From the NCBI GenBank assembly GCA_030726195.1, contig JANREF010000170.1, positions 1 through 18,341 on the forward strand: DNA of 18,341 nucleotides. Direction: 5' to 3'. The translations under genes and the position numbers were made by a program. The notes beneath the pieces are model-generated. The model saw only the letters and a program-made list of their open reading frames with translations. It made no database searches and was not told the DNA's origin. This DNA comes from Burkholderiaceae bacterium. GTDB taxonomy: Bacteria; Pseudomonadota; Gammaproteobacteria; Burkholderiales; Burkholderiaceae_C. Below are positions 7,660 through 14,393 of this stretch, piece after piece (within the stretch, counting starts at the first letter, position 1; each line of letters begins with the position of its first letter).

Positions 7660-8184
7660 TTAGGTTTGAACGGATGCAAACCAACTGGTGAGATCCTGTT
7701 CGTCCAATTTGCCTGTTTTTTGATGCACGATGGCGCCTGTTTGGTCAAACATAAGCGAAAAAGGCAAACCGCCGCCGGCGTTACCCAAGCTCTTAGACAG
7801 CGCCACACCCGCCATGCCCGCAATCCCGACATCGAAACTCAGCGGCATGCGCTGCAAAAACTGCTGCACCGCCGCCGTGTTATCCACAGCGATGGCCAAT
7901 ACCGCTGTATTTGAACGGTGTTGTTGAAAGTAACGCTCAATTAGCGGCAACTCTTCGACACAAGGCGGGCACCACGTGGCCCAAAAGTTAACCAGCAAGG
8001 CCCGGCCTCGGTAGGGCTGCAGGGGCAAGTCGCTGCCATCCAGGCGGCTGACCGCGCTGCCCCAAAAAGCCGCCACAGCCTCTGGCAATGCCGCTTGCGG
8101 CGTGTGACGTCGCAAACCCACACCCAGCCCCAACGCACCAGCACCAACTGCCGTTAACGCACCGATTAAAAGTCGTCTATCCAC
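7660..8184 (-). CDS. TlpA-like membrane-anchored thiol-disulfide oxidoreductase
   Basis: A 174-residue redoxin of the TlpA/ResA/AhpC-TSA type. Residues 1-4 (MDRR) and a hydrophobic stretch at 5-24 form a signal anchor, placing the catalytic domain in the periplasm. The thioredoxin fold carries FWATWCPPC with active cysteines C72 and C75, and a later GGGLPFSLMFD that contains the usual cis-proline. Likely roles are reducing periplasmic cysteines, for example for cytochrome c maturation, but no partner is encoded nearby. The start is GTG; AAGGAG lies 7 nt before it, which decides the start. It follows the unknown gene by 21 bp, so they form a two-gene unit. Confidence 0.92.
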   Translation of the reverse strand: MDRRLLIGALTAVGAGALGLGVGLRRHTPQAALPEAVAAFWGSAVSRLDGSDLPLQPYRGRALLVNFWATWCPPCVEELPLIERYFQQHRSNTAVLAIAVDNTAAVQQFLQRMPLSFDVGIAGMAGVALSKSLGNAGGGLPFSLMFDQTGAIVHQKTGKLDEQDLTSWFASVQT

Positions 8185-8205
8185 GCCAAATCTCCTTTAA
8201 ACCTA

Positions 8206-8814
8206 CTAAACCGCATCTGCCATGGCTTGGCGCATGGCTGCAACTGCGGCCAAATCACCTCGCGACGCTCGGCCTGTGCTGCCGGCCTTCTTGGGCTTGA
8301 GTGCGCCGCGTATGTCGTCTTCATCGTACAAAACCCAATGCACTCCCGTGGGCCAATCAAAGCCCGCCAAGCGCACCACATGGCTCAACGTCACCACCTC
8401 CAGTCCGTTCATGCCGGTGGTCTCGGTACTGTCCAAACGCAAGCCCATATTGATCAAGTCGATTTGTGCCATCTTGCTGTCGGGGCTGAACAGCTGAATG
8501 AACACGTCGCTCTTATCCGTTGCCAAGCCTTGCCACACGGCCCCCGTGAGGTACGGGTTGTGGTGGATCATGCGTTGCATCCAATGCGCGGCGCAGTCCA
8601 ACAAGCCAGCCATGGCCTGCTGCTGCGTGTCTGGGCAAAAAATGGCGATGTGCTCGCGCACTGCGGCCTCGAGCAGCGTGTTATCGGGCAGGGGCGTGCG
8701 CCCGGGCAAATCCAAATCGTCCAGCGCTTGGCGCTTGGCTGGCCCCCACTCCATGCCGTCTTCGACAATGAGCTTGGCTGCGGCTGCAGCAATTGATAGT
8801 GCTTGTTCGTCCAT
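8206..8814 (-). CDS. Conserved protein of unknown function
   Basis: A 202-residue soluble protein with no signal peptide or membrane helix. I recognise its overall pattern as a conserved betaproteobacterial family usually found next to mpl, but I cannot assign a function. Striking segments are MDEQALSIAAAAAKLIVEDG at the N-terminus, the central LTGAVWQGLATDKSDVFIQL (about 89-108) and a C-terminal RGALKP about 25 residues from the end. The central G-x-SD-h-x-h-x-h pattern recalls, loosely, a minimal nucleotidyltransferase core; this is a guess. ATG 8814 has no proper Shine-Dalgarno; CACAAT lies 6 nt upstream, so it may be translated from a leaderless mRNA. It is divergent from mpl and leads the TlpA-like gene. 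Confidence 0.85.
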   Translation of the reverse strand: MDEQALSIAAAAAKLIVEDGMEWGPAKRQALDDLDLPGRTPLPDNTLLEAAVREHIAIFCPDTQQQAMAGLLDCAAHWMQRMIHHNPYLTGAVWQGLATDKSDVFIQLFSPDSKMAQIDLINMGLRLDSTETTGMNGLEVVTLSHVVRLAGFDWPTGVHWVLYDEDDIRGALKPKKAGSTGRASRGDLAAVAAMRQAMADAV

Positions 8815-8820
8815 GCATGC

Positions 8821-8826
8821 ATTGTG
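8821..8826 (-). promoter_or_regulatory. Candidate -10 element of the unknown gene at 8206-8814
   Basis: On the minus strand CACAAT is followed by the 6-nt spacer GCATGC and then ATG 8814. It matches TATAAT at 4 of 6 positions. A transcript starting at the usual 6-7 nt distance would begin at the start codon. No good -35 was found. Confidence 0.35.
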
Positions 8827-8876
8827 CCCTCGCCGCAGAAGATGGGCACTGGCCAAGGACTCTGTCCATGCCCGCC

Positions 8877-8882
8877 TAAAAT
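8877..8882 (+). promoter_or_regulatory. Candidate -10 element of mpl (leaderless start)
   Basis: TAAAAT matches TATAAT at 5 of 6 positions and is separated from ATG 8889 by AGCGCC (6 nt). There is no Shine-Dalgarno between them. This predicts an mRNA whose 5' end is the start codon. The -35 is poor. Confidence 0.5.
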
Positions 8883-8888
8883 AGCGCC

Positions 8889-10316
8889 ATGCACATTCAT
8901 ATTTTGGGTATTTGCGGCACATTCATGGGCGGCTTGGCCGCCTTGGCGCGCGAGGCCGGCCATACCGTCACTGGCTGCGATGCGGGTGTCTACCCACCCA
9001 TGAGCGATCAACTGCGCGCACTGGGCATAGAGTTGATCGAGGGCTTTGGCGAAGAGCAACTCGCGCTCACACCCGACCTGTTTGTCGTAGGCAACGTGGT
9101 CTCGCGGGCCAGACTGGCCAGCGGCGCTGCAAAATTCCCACTCATGGAAGCCATTTTGGAGCGAGGCCTGCCCTACACCAGCGGCCCACAGTGGCTGAGC
9201 GATCACGTATTGAGGGGGCGACACGTGTTGGCCGTCGCTGGCACGCACGGCAAAACCACCACCACCGCCATGCTCACCTGGGTGCTGGAGCGCTGCGGCC
9301 TCACACCGGGCTTCTTGGTCGGTGGCGTGCCATTGAATTTCGGCGTATCGGCGCGGCTGGGTCAAGCCAGCCAAGCGGGTGCACGGCCTTTTTTTGTGAT
9401 CGAAGCCGACGAATACGACACCGCATTTTTCGACAAGCGCAGCAAGTTTGTGCACTACAGGCCGCGCACAGCCGTACTCAACAACCTAGAGTTTGACCAC
9501 GCAGACATTTTTGACAACTTGGCCGCCATTGAACGCCAATTTGCGCACCTGCTGCGCACCATACCCGCTGGCGGCCACGTGGTGCTGGAGGCCCACAACG
9601 CCGCCCTGGAGCGTGTACTGGCGCAAGGCGTGTACTGCCCCCACAGCAGCTTTGGCACGGGCCAAGCCGATTGGAGCGCCAACGGCCCCGCGCACGATTT
9701 TGATGTGCTGCACCACGGCGAAGTGGTGGGGCATGTGACTTGGAACGTGTCCGGTACACACAACCAACACAATGCGCTGGCCAGTATTGCGGCTGCAGCC
9801 CACGTGGGGGTGTCGCCTGCGCAAGCTTGCGAGGCACTGGCTGGCTTTAAAAACGTGCGCCGACGCATGGAGTTGCGCGGCAGCGTGCACGCCACGGGCG
9901 GCAGCATTGACGTCTTTGACGACTTTGCCCACCACCCCACAGCCATTCGCACCACCGTAGACGGCTTGCGCGATTTGCTGCAGGCCCAAGGCCAGCATGG
10001 GGCGAGGATATTGGCCGTATTTGAGCCGCGCAGCAACACCATGAAGCTGGGTGCCATGAAAGACTTGCTGCCCGACAGCCTCACCCACGCAGACTTGGCC
10101 TTTTGCCACACCGCAGGCTTGAGCTGGGATGCGGCCAGCGCGCTGGCACCCATGGGCGCGCGCGCGCAGTGCACGGACAACATCGACACGCTCACGGCAC
10201 AAGTCGTCGCTGCCGCCCAAGCGGGCGACCGCATTGTGTGCATGAGCAACGGCGGCTTCAGCGGCATTCACGACAAGCTACTCAAAGCCTTGCGCGACAA
10301 GTTTGCGCCGCAGTGA
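8889..10316 (+). CDS. mpl: UDP-N-acetylmuramate:L-alanyl-gamma-D-glutamyl-meso-diaminopimelate ligase
   Basis: Mpl recycles peptidoglycan by joining the tripeptide L-Ala-D-Glu-mDAP, released from old wall, to UDP-MurNAc with ATP in the cytoplasm. The 475-residue length is slightly above the E. coli protein. The N-terminal Rossmann domain opens with MHIHILGICGTFMGGLAALA. The P-loop of Mur ligases, AVAGTHGKTTTTAML, has its GTHGKTTTT at 118-126. The central domain shows LNNLEFDHADIF, and the C-terminal domain shows DVFDDFAHHPTAI, typical of Mpl and MurC. The opening GICGTFMGG favours Mpl over MurC. It stands alone on the plus strand, with candidate leaderless initiation. No recognisable terminator lies before the convergent aroG. 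Confidence 0.96.
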   Translation: MHIHILGICGTFMGGLAALAREAGHTVTGCDAGVYPPMSDQLRALGIELIEGFGEEQLALTPDLFVVGNVVSRARLASGAAKFPLMEAILERGLPYTSGPQWLSDHVLRGRHVLAVAGTHGKTTTTAMLTWVLERCGLTPGFLVGGVPLNFGVSARLGQASQAGARPFFVIEADEYDTAFFDKRSKFVHYRPRTAVLNNLEFDHADIFDNLAAIERQFAHLLRTIPAGGHVVLEAHNAALERVLAQGVYCPHSSFGTGQADWSANGPAHDFDVLHHGEVVGHVTWNVSGTHNQHNALASIAAAAHVGVSPAQACEALAGFKNVRRRMELRGSVHATGGSIDVFDDFAHHPTAIRTTVDGLRDLLQAQGQHGARILAVFEPRSNTMKLGAMKDLLPDSLTHADLAFCHTAGLSWDAASALAPMGARAQCTDNIDTLTAQVVAAAQAGDRIVCMSNGGFSGIHDKLLKALRDKFAPQ

Positions 10317-10461
10317 TCATCTGTGGATCAAGCCCGGTATCGCAGTGGTTGCATTCGTTGCGTTCGTTGCATTGGTTGCATTGATCGCAACGGCTACACA
10401 GCCCGCACAGCTGGACATGCCCAGCCGTGCGAGGCTTTGCGCATACGGGCCGTGATTGGCG
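10317..10461. other. Convergent mpl-aroG spacer
   Basis: The 145-bp spacer contains a short 9-bp tandem repeat (10348-10383) and no clear intrinsic terminator on either strand; only a weak GTTGC/GCAAC stem is seen near its centre. A 36-codon open frame from GTG 10345 is not supported by a ribosome-binding site. Confidence 0.5.
10348..10383. repeat. 9-bp tandem repeat, four copies
   Basis: GTTGCATTC, GTTGCGTTC, GTTGCATTG and GTTGCATTG follow one another without gaps, just after the mpl stop. In one plus frame they encode Val-Ala-Phe/Leu triplets. Confidence 0.85.
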
Positions 10462-11595
10462 TTAGCCGCGGCGTTGCTGCACCGCTTGACTCAGAACCTC
10501 CAACACCTCACCTGAGTCGTCCCAGCCCAAGCACGCATCGGTGATGCTCTGGCCGTAAGTCAGCGCAGCCACATCGTCCTTGCCGGGGGTGAATTTTTGC
10601 GCACCCTCGACCAAGTGGCTCTCCACCATCACGCCAAAGACGCTGCTGGAGCCTTGCGCGATTTGCGCGGCCAAGTCTTTGGCCACATCGAGTTGGCGTT
10701 CGAATTTTTTGGCGCTGTTGGCATGGCTGCAATCCACCATGAGACGGGGTGGCAGTTTGGCTGCGCTCAGCTCGGCACAGGCCTCGCTCACGCTCTGAGC
10801 GTCGTAATTCGGTGCTTTACCACCACGCAAAATAACGTGGCAGTCTTGGTTGCCATTGGTCTGCACAATCGCGACTTGACCCGTTTTATGCACAGACAAA
10901 AAGTGGTGGCCGCGAGCCGCCGCCTGAATGGCGTCGGTGGCGATTTTGATGTTGCCATCGGTGCCATTTTTAAAACCAATGGGCGCAGACAAACCTGAGG
11001 CCAACTCGCGGTGCACTTGGCTCTCGGTGGTGCGCGCGCCGATGGCGCCCCAGGCGATCAAGTCGCCGATGTACTGGGGCGAAATTACATCCAAAAACTC
11101 ACTGCCAGCGGGCAAACCCAAGCGGTTGATTTCAATCAACAGCTGACGCGCCATACGCAAGCCCTCGTCGATGCGGTAGCTCTCGTCCATGTAGGGGTCG
11201 TTGATCAAGCCCTTCCAGCCCACTGTGGTGCGTGGCTTCTCGAAGTACACACGCATGACCACTTCCAAGGTGTCGGCGTATTTGTCGCGCAACACCTTCA
11301 GGCGCTTGGCGTAATCCATGGCCGCCGCGGGGTCGTGTATGGAACAAGGACCAATCACCACCAACAGCCTGTCGTCCTGACCCTGAATCATGTCGCGAAT
11401 GCGCGCACGTGTACCGGCAATGAGCGTCTCAACAGGTGTGCCAGCGATCGGGAAGAAGCGAATCAAGTGCTCGGGCGGTGGCAGCACGTTGATGTCTTTG
11501 ATGCGCGCGTCATCGGTTTGGCTGGTCTTCTCAACCTGGTTGTACCAACTGTCGGCGGACTTGCTACCAACGACGGGTTTGCTCTTACTGGTCAT
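10462..11595 (-). CDS. aroG: 3-deoxy-7-phosphoheptulonate (DAHP) synthase, AroG type
   Basis: This enzyme condenses phosphoenolpyruvate and erythrose 4-phosphate, the committed step of the shikimate pathway to Phe, Tyr and Trp. The 377-residue protein is longer than E. coli AroG (350) by an N-terminal extension of roughly 25 residues. Type I-alpha family blocks are VVIGPCSIHDP, MRVYFEKPRTTVGWKGLIND, GARTTESQVHRELASGLS, GFKNGTDGN, GKAPNYDAQSV and MVDCSHANSAK. Asp and Pro in SEFLDVISPQY and Ser in LASGLS correspond to E. coli AroG positions D146, P150 and S180, which affect Phe inhibition; this fits a feedback-sensitive enzyme but does not prove Phe specificity. AGGAG at 11606-11602 lies 6 nt before the ATG. 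Upstream is a leader peptide and terminator arranged as an attenuator. The gene follows tldD on the same strand. Confidence 0.97.
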   Translation of the reverse strand: MTSKSKPVVGSKSADSWYNQVEKTSQTDDARIKDINVLPPPEHLIRFFPIAGTPVETLIAGTRARIRDMIQGQDDRLLVVIGPCSIHDPAAAMDYAKRLKVLRDKYADTLEVVMRVYFEKPRTTVGWKGLINDPYMDESYRIDEGLRMARQLLIEINRLGLPAGSEFLDVISPQYIGDLIAWGAIGARTTESQVHRELASGLSAPIGFKNGTDGNIKIATDAIQAAARGHHFLSVHKTGQVAIVQTNGNQDCHVILRGGKAPNYDAQSVSEACAELSAAKLPPRLMVDCSHANSAKKFERQLDVAKDLAAQIAQGSSSVFGVMVESHLVEGAQKFTPGKDDVAALTYGQSITDACLGWDDSGEVLEVLSQAVQQRRG

Positions 11596-11643
11596 GACGG
11601 GCTCCTGCGCTGTGGCGCGCTGTGATGGACATATGGGACAAAC

Positions 11644-11668
11644 AAAAAAAAACCGCCTTGCGGCGGTT
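11644..11668 (-). terminator. Intrinsic terminator / attenuator in the aroG leader
   Basis: On the minus strand AACCGCC (11668-11662), GCAA loop, GGCGGTT (11657-11651) and nine consecutive T (11652-11644) form a compact intrinsic terminator 48 bp before aroG. Its position between a Phe/Trp/Tyr-rich leader ORF and aroG suggests an attenuator. It could also simply end tldD transcripts, which would then be about 190 nt past the tldD stop. Confidence 0.93.
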
Positions 11669-11719
11669 GTGTGAGAAGAAACAGTAGCGTTGGGCTCAGA
11701 CTACTAACTCTCGACCGCC
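11662..11719 (-). promoter_or_regulatory. Possible antiterminator pairing in the aroG leader
   Basis: GGCGGT at 11719-11714, codons 18-19 of the leader ORF, is exactly complementary to ACCGCC at 11667-11662 in the terminator's 5' arm, with one more possible G-U pair. The intervening loop can hold a small AGTAG/CTACT hairpin (11705-11701 and 11687-11683). The pairing excludes the terminator. The segment becomes exposed when a ribosome stalls on the aromatic codons just upstream and is covered as a ribosome moves through. Confidence 0.6.
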
Positions 11720-11770
11720 AGTTGCGCGTGAGATAAAAAAGTAACCAAACCAAAAGGACTGCTTGTTCAT
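11696..11770 (-). CDS. Aromatic-rich leader peptide of aroG (24 aa)
   Basis: The ORF runs from ATG 11770 to TGA 11698-11696 and begins MNKQSFWFGYFF; it ends RELVV. Six of seven residues at positions 6-12 are aromatic: four Phe (all TTT), one Trp and one Tyr. The protein has no other recognisable role; composition and position directly before an intrinsic terminator and aroG mark it as a regulatory leader peptide. By analogy with pheA and trp leaders, shortage of charged tRNAs would stall the ribosome here and allow aroG transcription. No Shine-Dalgarno precedes the ATG; TACATT lies 8 nt upstream, so initiation could be nearly leaderless. The function is inferred from architecture; the ORF and the terminator are directly visible. 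Confidence 0.82.
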   Translation of the reverse strand: MNKQSFWFGYFFISRATGGRELVV

Positions 11771-11778
11771 ATGACTGA

Positions 11779-11807
11779 AATGTAGCACATCAAGGCTGAA
11801 CACAAAC
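11779..11807 (-). promoter_or_regulatory. Candidate promoter of the aroG leader transcript
   Basis: TACATT (11784-11779) is a plausible -10, with weak T/G-rich -35 choices such as GTTTGT (11807-11802) at 17 bp or TTTGTG at 16 bp. Transcription would begin within about two bases of the leader ATG at 11770. The element lies in the 85 bp between the tldD stop and the leader. Assignment is tentative. Confidence 0.35.
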
Positions 11808-11855
11808 TGACGCCCACCCAGTAGCGCACGGTGTGCCCTGCCTTTAAGGCTGGCG

Positions 11856-13316
11856 TTAGGCCGTACCACCCACGGTCAAACCGTCGATTCGCAAGGTCGG
11901 CTGGCCCACACCCACGGGTACGCTTTGCCCCTCTTTACCGCAAGTGCCCACGCCACTGTCCAGCGCCATGTCGTTGCCTATCATGCTCACACGCGTGAGT
12001 GCATCTGGGCCGTTACCAACCAAGGTAGCGCCCTTGACGGGATACTTCAGCTGCCCGTTTTCAACCCACCACGCTTGACTGGCAGAAAACACAAACTTGC
12101 CCGACGTGATGTCGACTTGGCCGCCACCAAAGTTGGTCGCGTACAAGCCCTTTTTGATGGAGCCAATGATTTCATCGGGTGTGTGCTCGCCGTTGAGCAT
12201 GTAGGTGTTGGTCATGCGCGGCATGGGCACGTGGGCGTAACTCTCGCGCCTGCCATTGCCCGTGGGCGCCACACCGCTGAGGCGTGCATTCATGCTGTCT
12301 TGAATATAGCCGCGCAAAATACCGTCCTCAATCAGGACATTGCGCTGGCTGGCATTGCCTTCGTCATCGATGTTGAGCGAGCCGCGTCGGTCGGCAATCG
12401 TGCCGTCGTCCAACACGGTCACGCCTTTGGCCGCTACGCGCTCACCAATGCGACCTGCAAACGCGCTGGAGCCCTTGCGGTTGAAGTCGCCCTCCAAGCC
12501 GTGACCGACCGCCTCGTGCAACAAAATACCAGGCCAGCCAGAGCCCAGCACCACGGTCATCTCACCGGCTGGTGCGGCCTGGGCATCGAGATTGGTAATG
12601 GCATTGCCCACCGCATCTGTCACGTACTGCTGCACCAAGGCATCGTCAAACATGTCCAAGCCCAAGCGACCGCCGCCGCCTGCGCTGCCGACTTCGCGGC
12701 GTGCACCTTGCTGCGCAATCACCGTCACCGACAAGCGCGACAAAGGACGCACATCGGCGGCCATCACGCCGTCGGCGCGCGCCACCATAACCACATCAAA
12801 CTCGCTGGCCAAACTGGCCATGACTTGCACCACGCGGCTGTCGGCCGCCTTGGCCAAACGCTCTACTTTTTCAAGCAAGGCCACTTTGCTGGCGCTGTCC
12901 AAACTTTGCGTGGGGTCTATGCCGCCGTACAAACTGCGCGCCGGCGCGATCAGCTTGGGCGCTACCTTGACGCGCTTGTTTTGCCCTTGGTTGGCAATGG
13001 TGCGCACCGTGTGAGCGGCATCGCGCAAGGCGGTCCAAGACAAGTCATCTGAATAGGCAAACGCGGTTTTCTCACCGCTGATGGCGCGTACGCCAACGCC
13101 TTGGTCAATCGAAAAACTGCCGCTCTTCACGATACCCTCTTCCAAGCTCCAGCCCTCTGCGCGGGTGTATTGGAAGTACAGGTCGGCGTCGTCTACGCCT
13201 GCGCTGAGCATATCGCCCAGTGCGCGGCGCAAGTGGGTCTCGGTCAAGCCGTGGGGCTCTAGCAAGTACTGGTGAGCCGTTTGTAAGCGGGCAATGGTGG
13301 GGGTGCGACTGGTCAT
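11856..13316 (-). CDS. tldD: TldD family metalloprotease
   Basis: TldD, normally with TldE/PmbA, is a zinc metalloprotease that degrades unfolded peptides and matures microcins or CcdA antitoxin in enterobacteria. The 486-residue length is standard. The catalytic HEAVGH (HExxxH) is at 267-272 within GILLHEAVGHGLEGDFNRKG. The C-terminal GVGTCGKEGQSVPVG contains the cysteine that serves as third zinc ligand in the family. No TldE is encoded in the window. ATG 13316 lacks a Shine-Dalgarno, and TACAAT lies 6 nt upstream. It is transcribed towards aroG; whether aroG is also read from this promoter depends on the terminator upstream of aroG. Confidence 0.97.
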   Translation of the reverse strand: MTSRTPTIARLQTAHQYLLEPHGLTETHLRRALGDMLSAGVDDADLYFQYTRAEGWSLEEGIVKSGSFSIDQGVGVRAISGEKTAFAYSDDLSWTALRDAAHTVRTIANQGQNKRVKVAPKLIAPARSLYGGIDPTQSLDSASKVALLEKVERLAKAADSRVVQVMASLASEFDVVMVARADGVMAADVRPLSRLSVTVIAQQGARREVGSAGGGGRLGLDMFDDALVQQYVTDAVGNAITNLDAQAAPAGEMTVVLGSGWPGILLHEAVGHGLEGDFNRKGSSAFAGRIGERVAAKGVTVLDDGTIADRRGSLNIDDEGNASQRNVLIEDGILRGYIQDSMNARLSGVAPTGNGRRESYAHVPMPRMTNTYMLNGEHTPDEIIGSIKKGLYATNFGGGQVDITSGKFVFSASQAWWVENGQLKYPVKGATLVGNGPDALTRVSMIGNDMALDSGVGTCGKEGQSVPVGVGQPTLRIDGLTVGGTA

Positions 13317-13322
13317 GCTTGT

Positions 13323-13328
13323 ATTGTA
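13323..13328 (-). promoter_or_regulatory. Candidate -10 element of tldD (leaderless start)
   Basis: On the minus strand TACAAT matches TATAAT at 5 of 6 positions and is followed by ACAAGC (6 nt) and ATG 13316. There is no Shine-Dalgarno. A TATAAG lies a little further upstream as an alternative. The -35 is not recognisable. Confidence 0.45.
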
Positions 13329-13387
13329 GAAACTTATAGGCCCGCGCGCAGCCGCTGGGCCTTAGCCAAGCCACGCCACGTGGTTAC

Positions 13388-14383
13388 CTAGAATTTGGAG
13401 TCGGGGCCGGGCGTAACATCAGGTGCAGCCTGCGGCACCACCTGAGGCGACAGGTCAGGGCTAGGCACACGCATCACGCTGGCTTGTACATCCAGCATGG
13501 CGCTGTCGTCTCGCTCGCCCCAGCCCATGGCCAAGGCCTGCGCAAATAGACCCGCGGCCCGTGCGCCCGCACTGGCCGACAGCCCGGCCTCAGTGGCCAT
13601 GTCCATGGCCAAGCGGGTGTCTTTGGCCAGCAAACGCATGTGCGCCTTCACGCTGGCGTCGCCGGCTAAGGCGCGGCGCATGCGGTCAACGCCAATCCAG
13701 CTGTGCCCGCTGGACTGGGCCATCACATCCCAAGTGGTCGCTGCATCCAGGCCCACCGCTTGTGCGAGTTGCGTGGCCTGCGCACTGGCGACCAAATTCA
13801 TGCCGGCCAGTAAGTTGTTCACCAATTTGGTTTTGGCTGCGTCGCCTACCGCGTCGCCCAAGTCAAACACCGGGTTGGCCAAGGCCTGCAAATAGCCCCA
13901 CCACTGTTGCCGCTTGGGGCCTGACACCATGAGGCTCATCTGGCCCTGGGCCGCACGCACGGGGCCGCCCGACATGGGTGCATCCAACATGGTCACACCC
14001 TGTGTATTCAAGCGCTGCGCGAATTGCTGTACATCATGGGGTGACAAGGTGGGCGTGAGCAACACCCCATGGCCTGCACGCAGCCCACACGCAGCGCCGT
14101 GGGCAGCGTCAAACAAGGCCTGCTCACATTGCACGGCATCCACCACACAGACCACGAGCAAGGCCTCGTCACCCAGCGCCTGCGCCACGGCGCTTGCGCT
14201 GTCGTGGGCATGTGCGCCCAATGCCCTGGCTTGCGCCATGCGCTGTTCGTCCAGATCGAACACATGGGCCTCTCCACCCACACTGCGCCACCGCGTGAGC
14301 ATGCCCATGCCCATGTTGCCAACGCCTACAAAACCCAACGCCTTGGCGAGCGGGGCATCAATGGACGGTTGCGGCGCAGTCAA
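13388..14383 (-). CDS. 3-hydroxyisobutyrate dehydrogenase-like NAD(P)-dependent oxidoreductase
   Basis: A beta-hydroxyacid dehydrogenase of 331 residues. The N-terminal Rossmann fold has GFVGVGNMGMGM at 17-28. The substrate motif DAPMSGGPVRAAQGQMS spans 135-150 with Ser138. The catalytic lysine is K186 in TKLVNNLLAG, with N190. The C-terminal 25 or so residues are a Pro-rich extension beyond the usual roughly 300-residue fold. Family members act on 3-hydroxyisobutyrate, tartronate semialdehyde, threonate or similar acids; the substrate cannot be decided here. The start is TTG 14383: GAGG about 8 nt upstream, overlapping the rodA stop region, supports it. It follows rodA by 10 bp, so the two are co-transcribed, an odd partnership because no metabolic genes of its pathway are near. 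Confidence 0.9.
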   Translation of the reverse strand: MTAPQPSIDAPLAKALGFVGVGNMGMGMLTRWRSVGGEAHVFDLDEQRMAQARALGAHAHDSASAVAQALGDEALLVVCVVDAVQCEQALFDAAHGAACGLRAGHGVLLTPTLSPHDVQQFAQRLNTQGVTMLDAPMSGGPVRAAQGQMSLMVSGPKRQQWWGYLQALANPVFDLGDAVGDAAKTKLVNNLLAGMNLVASAQATQLAQAVGLDAATTWDVMAQSSGHSWIGVDRMRRALAGDASVKAHMRLLAKDTRLAMDMATEAGLSASAGARAAGLFAQALAMGWGERDDSAMLDVQASVMRVPSPDLSPQVVPQAAPDVTPGPDSKF

Positions 14384-14393
14384 TGAAACAACC

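Noticed and set aside
11925..13052. Plus-strand open frame of 375 codons
   Set aside because: It lies antisense to tldD, whose HEAVGH site and C-terminal motif are intact; the alternative is compositional shadow.
13339..13361. GGCCC/GGGCC stem as terminator of the hydroxyacid dehydrogenase gene
   Set aside because: The stem is only 5 bp with a 13-nt loop and lacks a T tract, so it does not support a terminator call.
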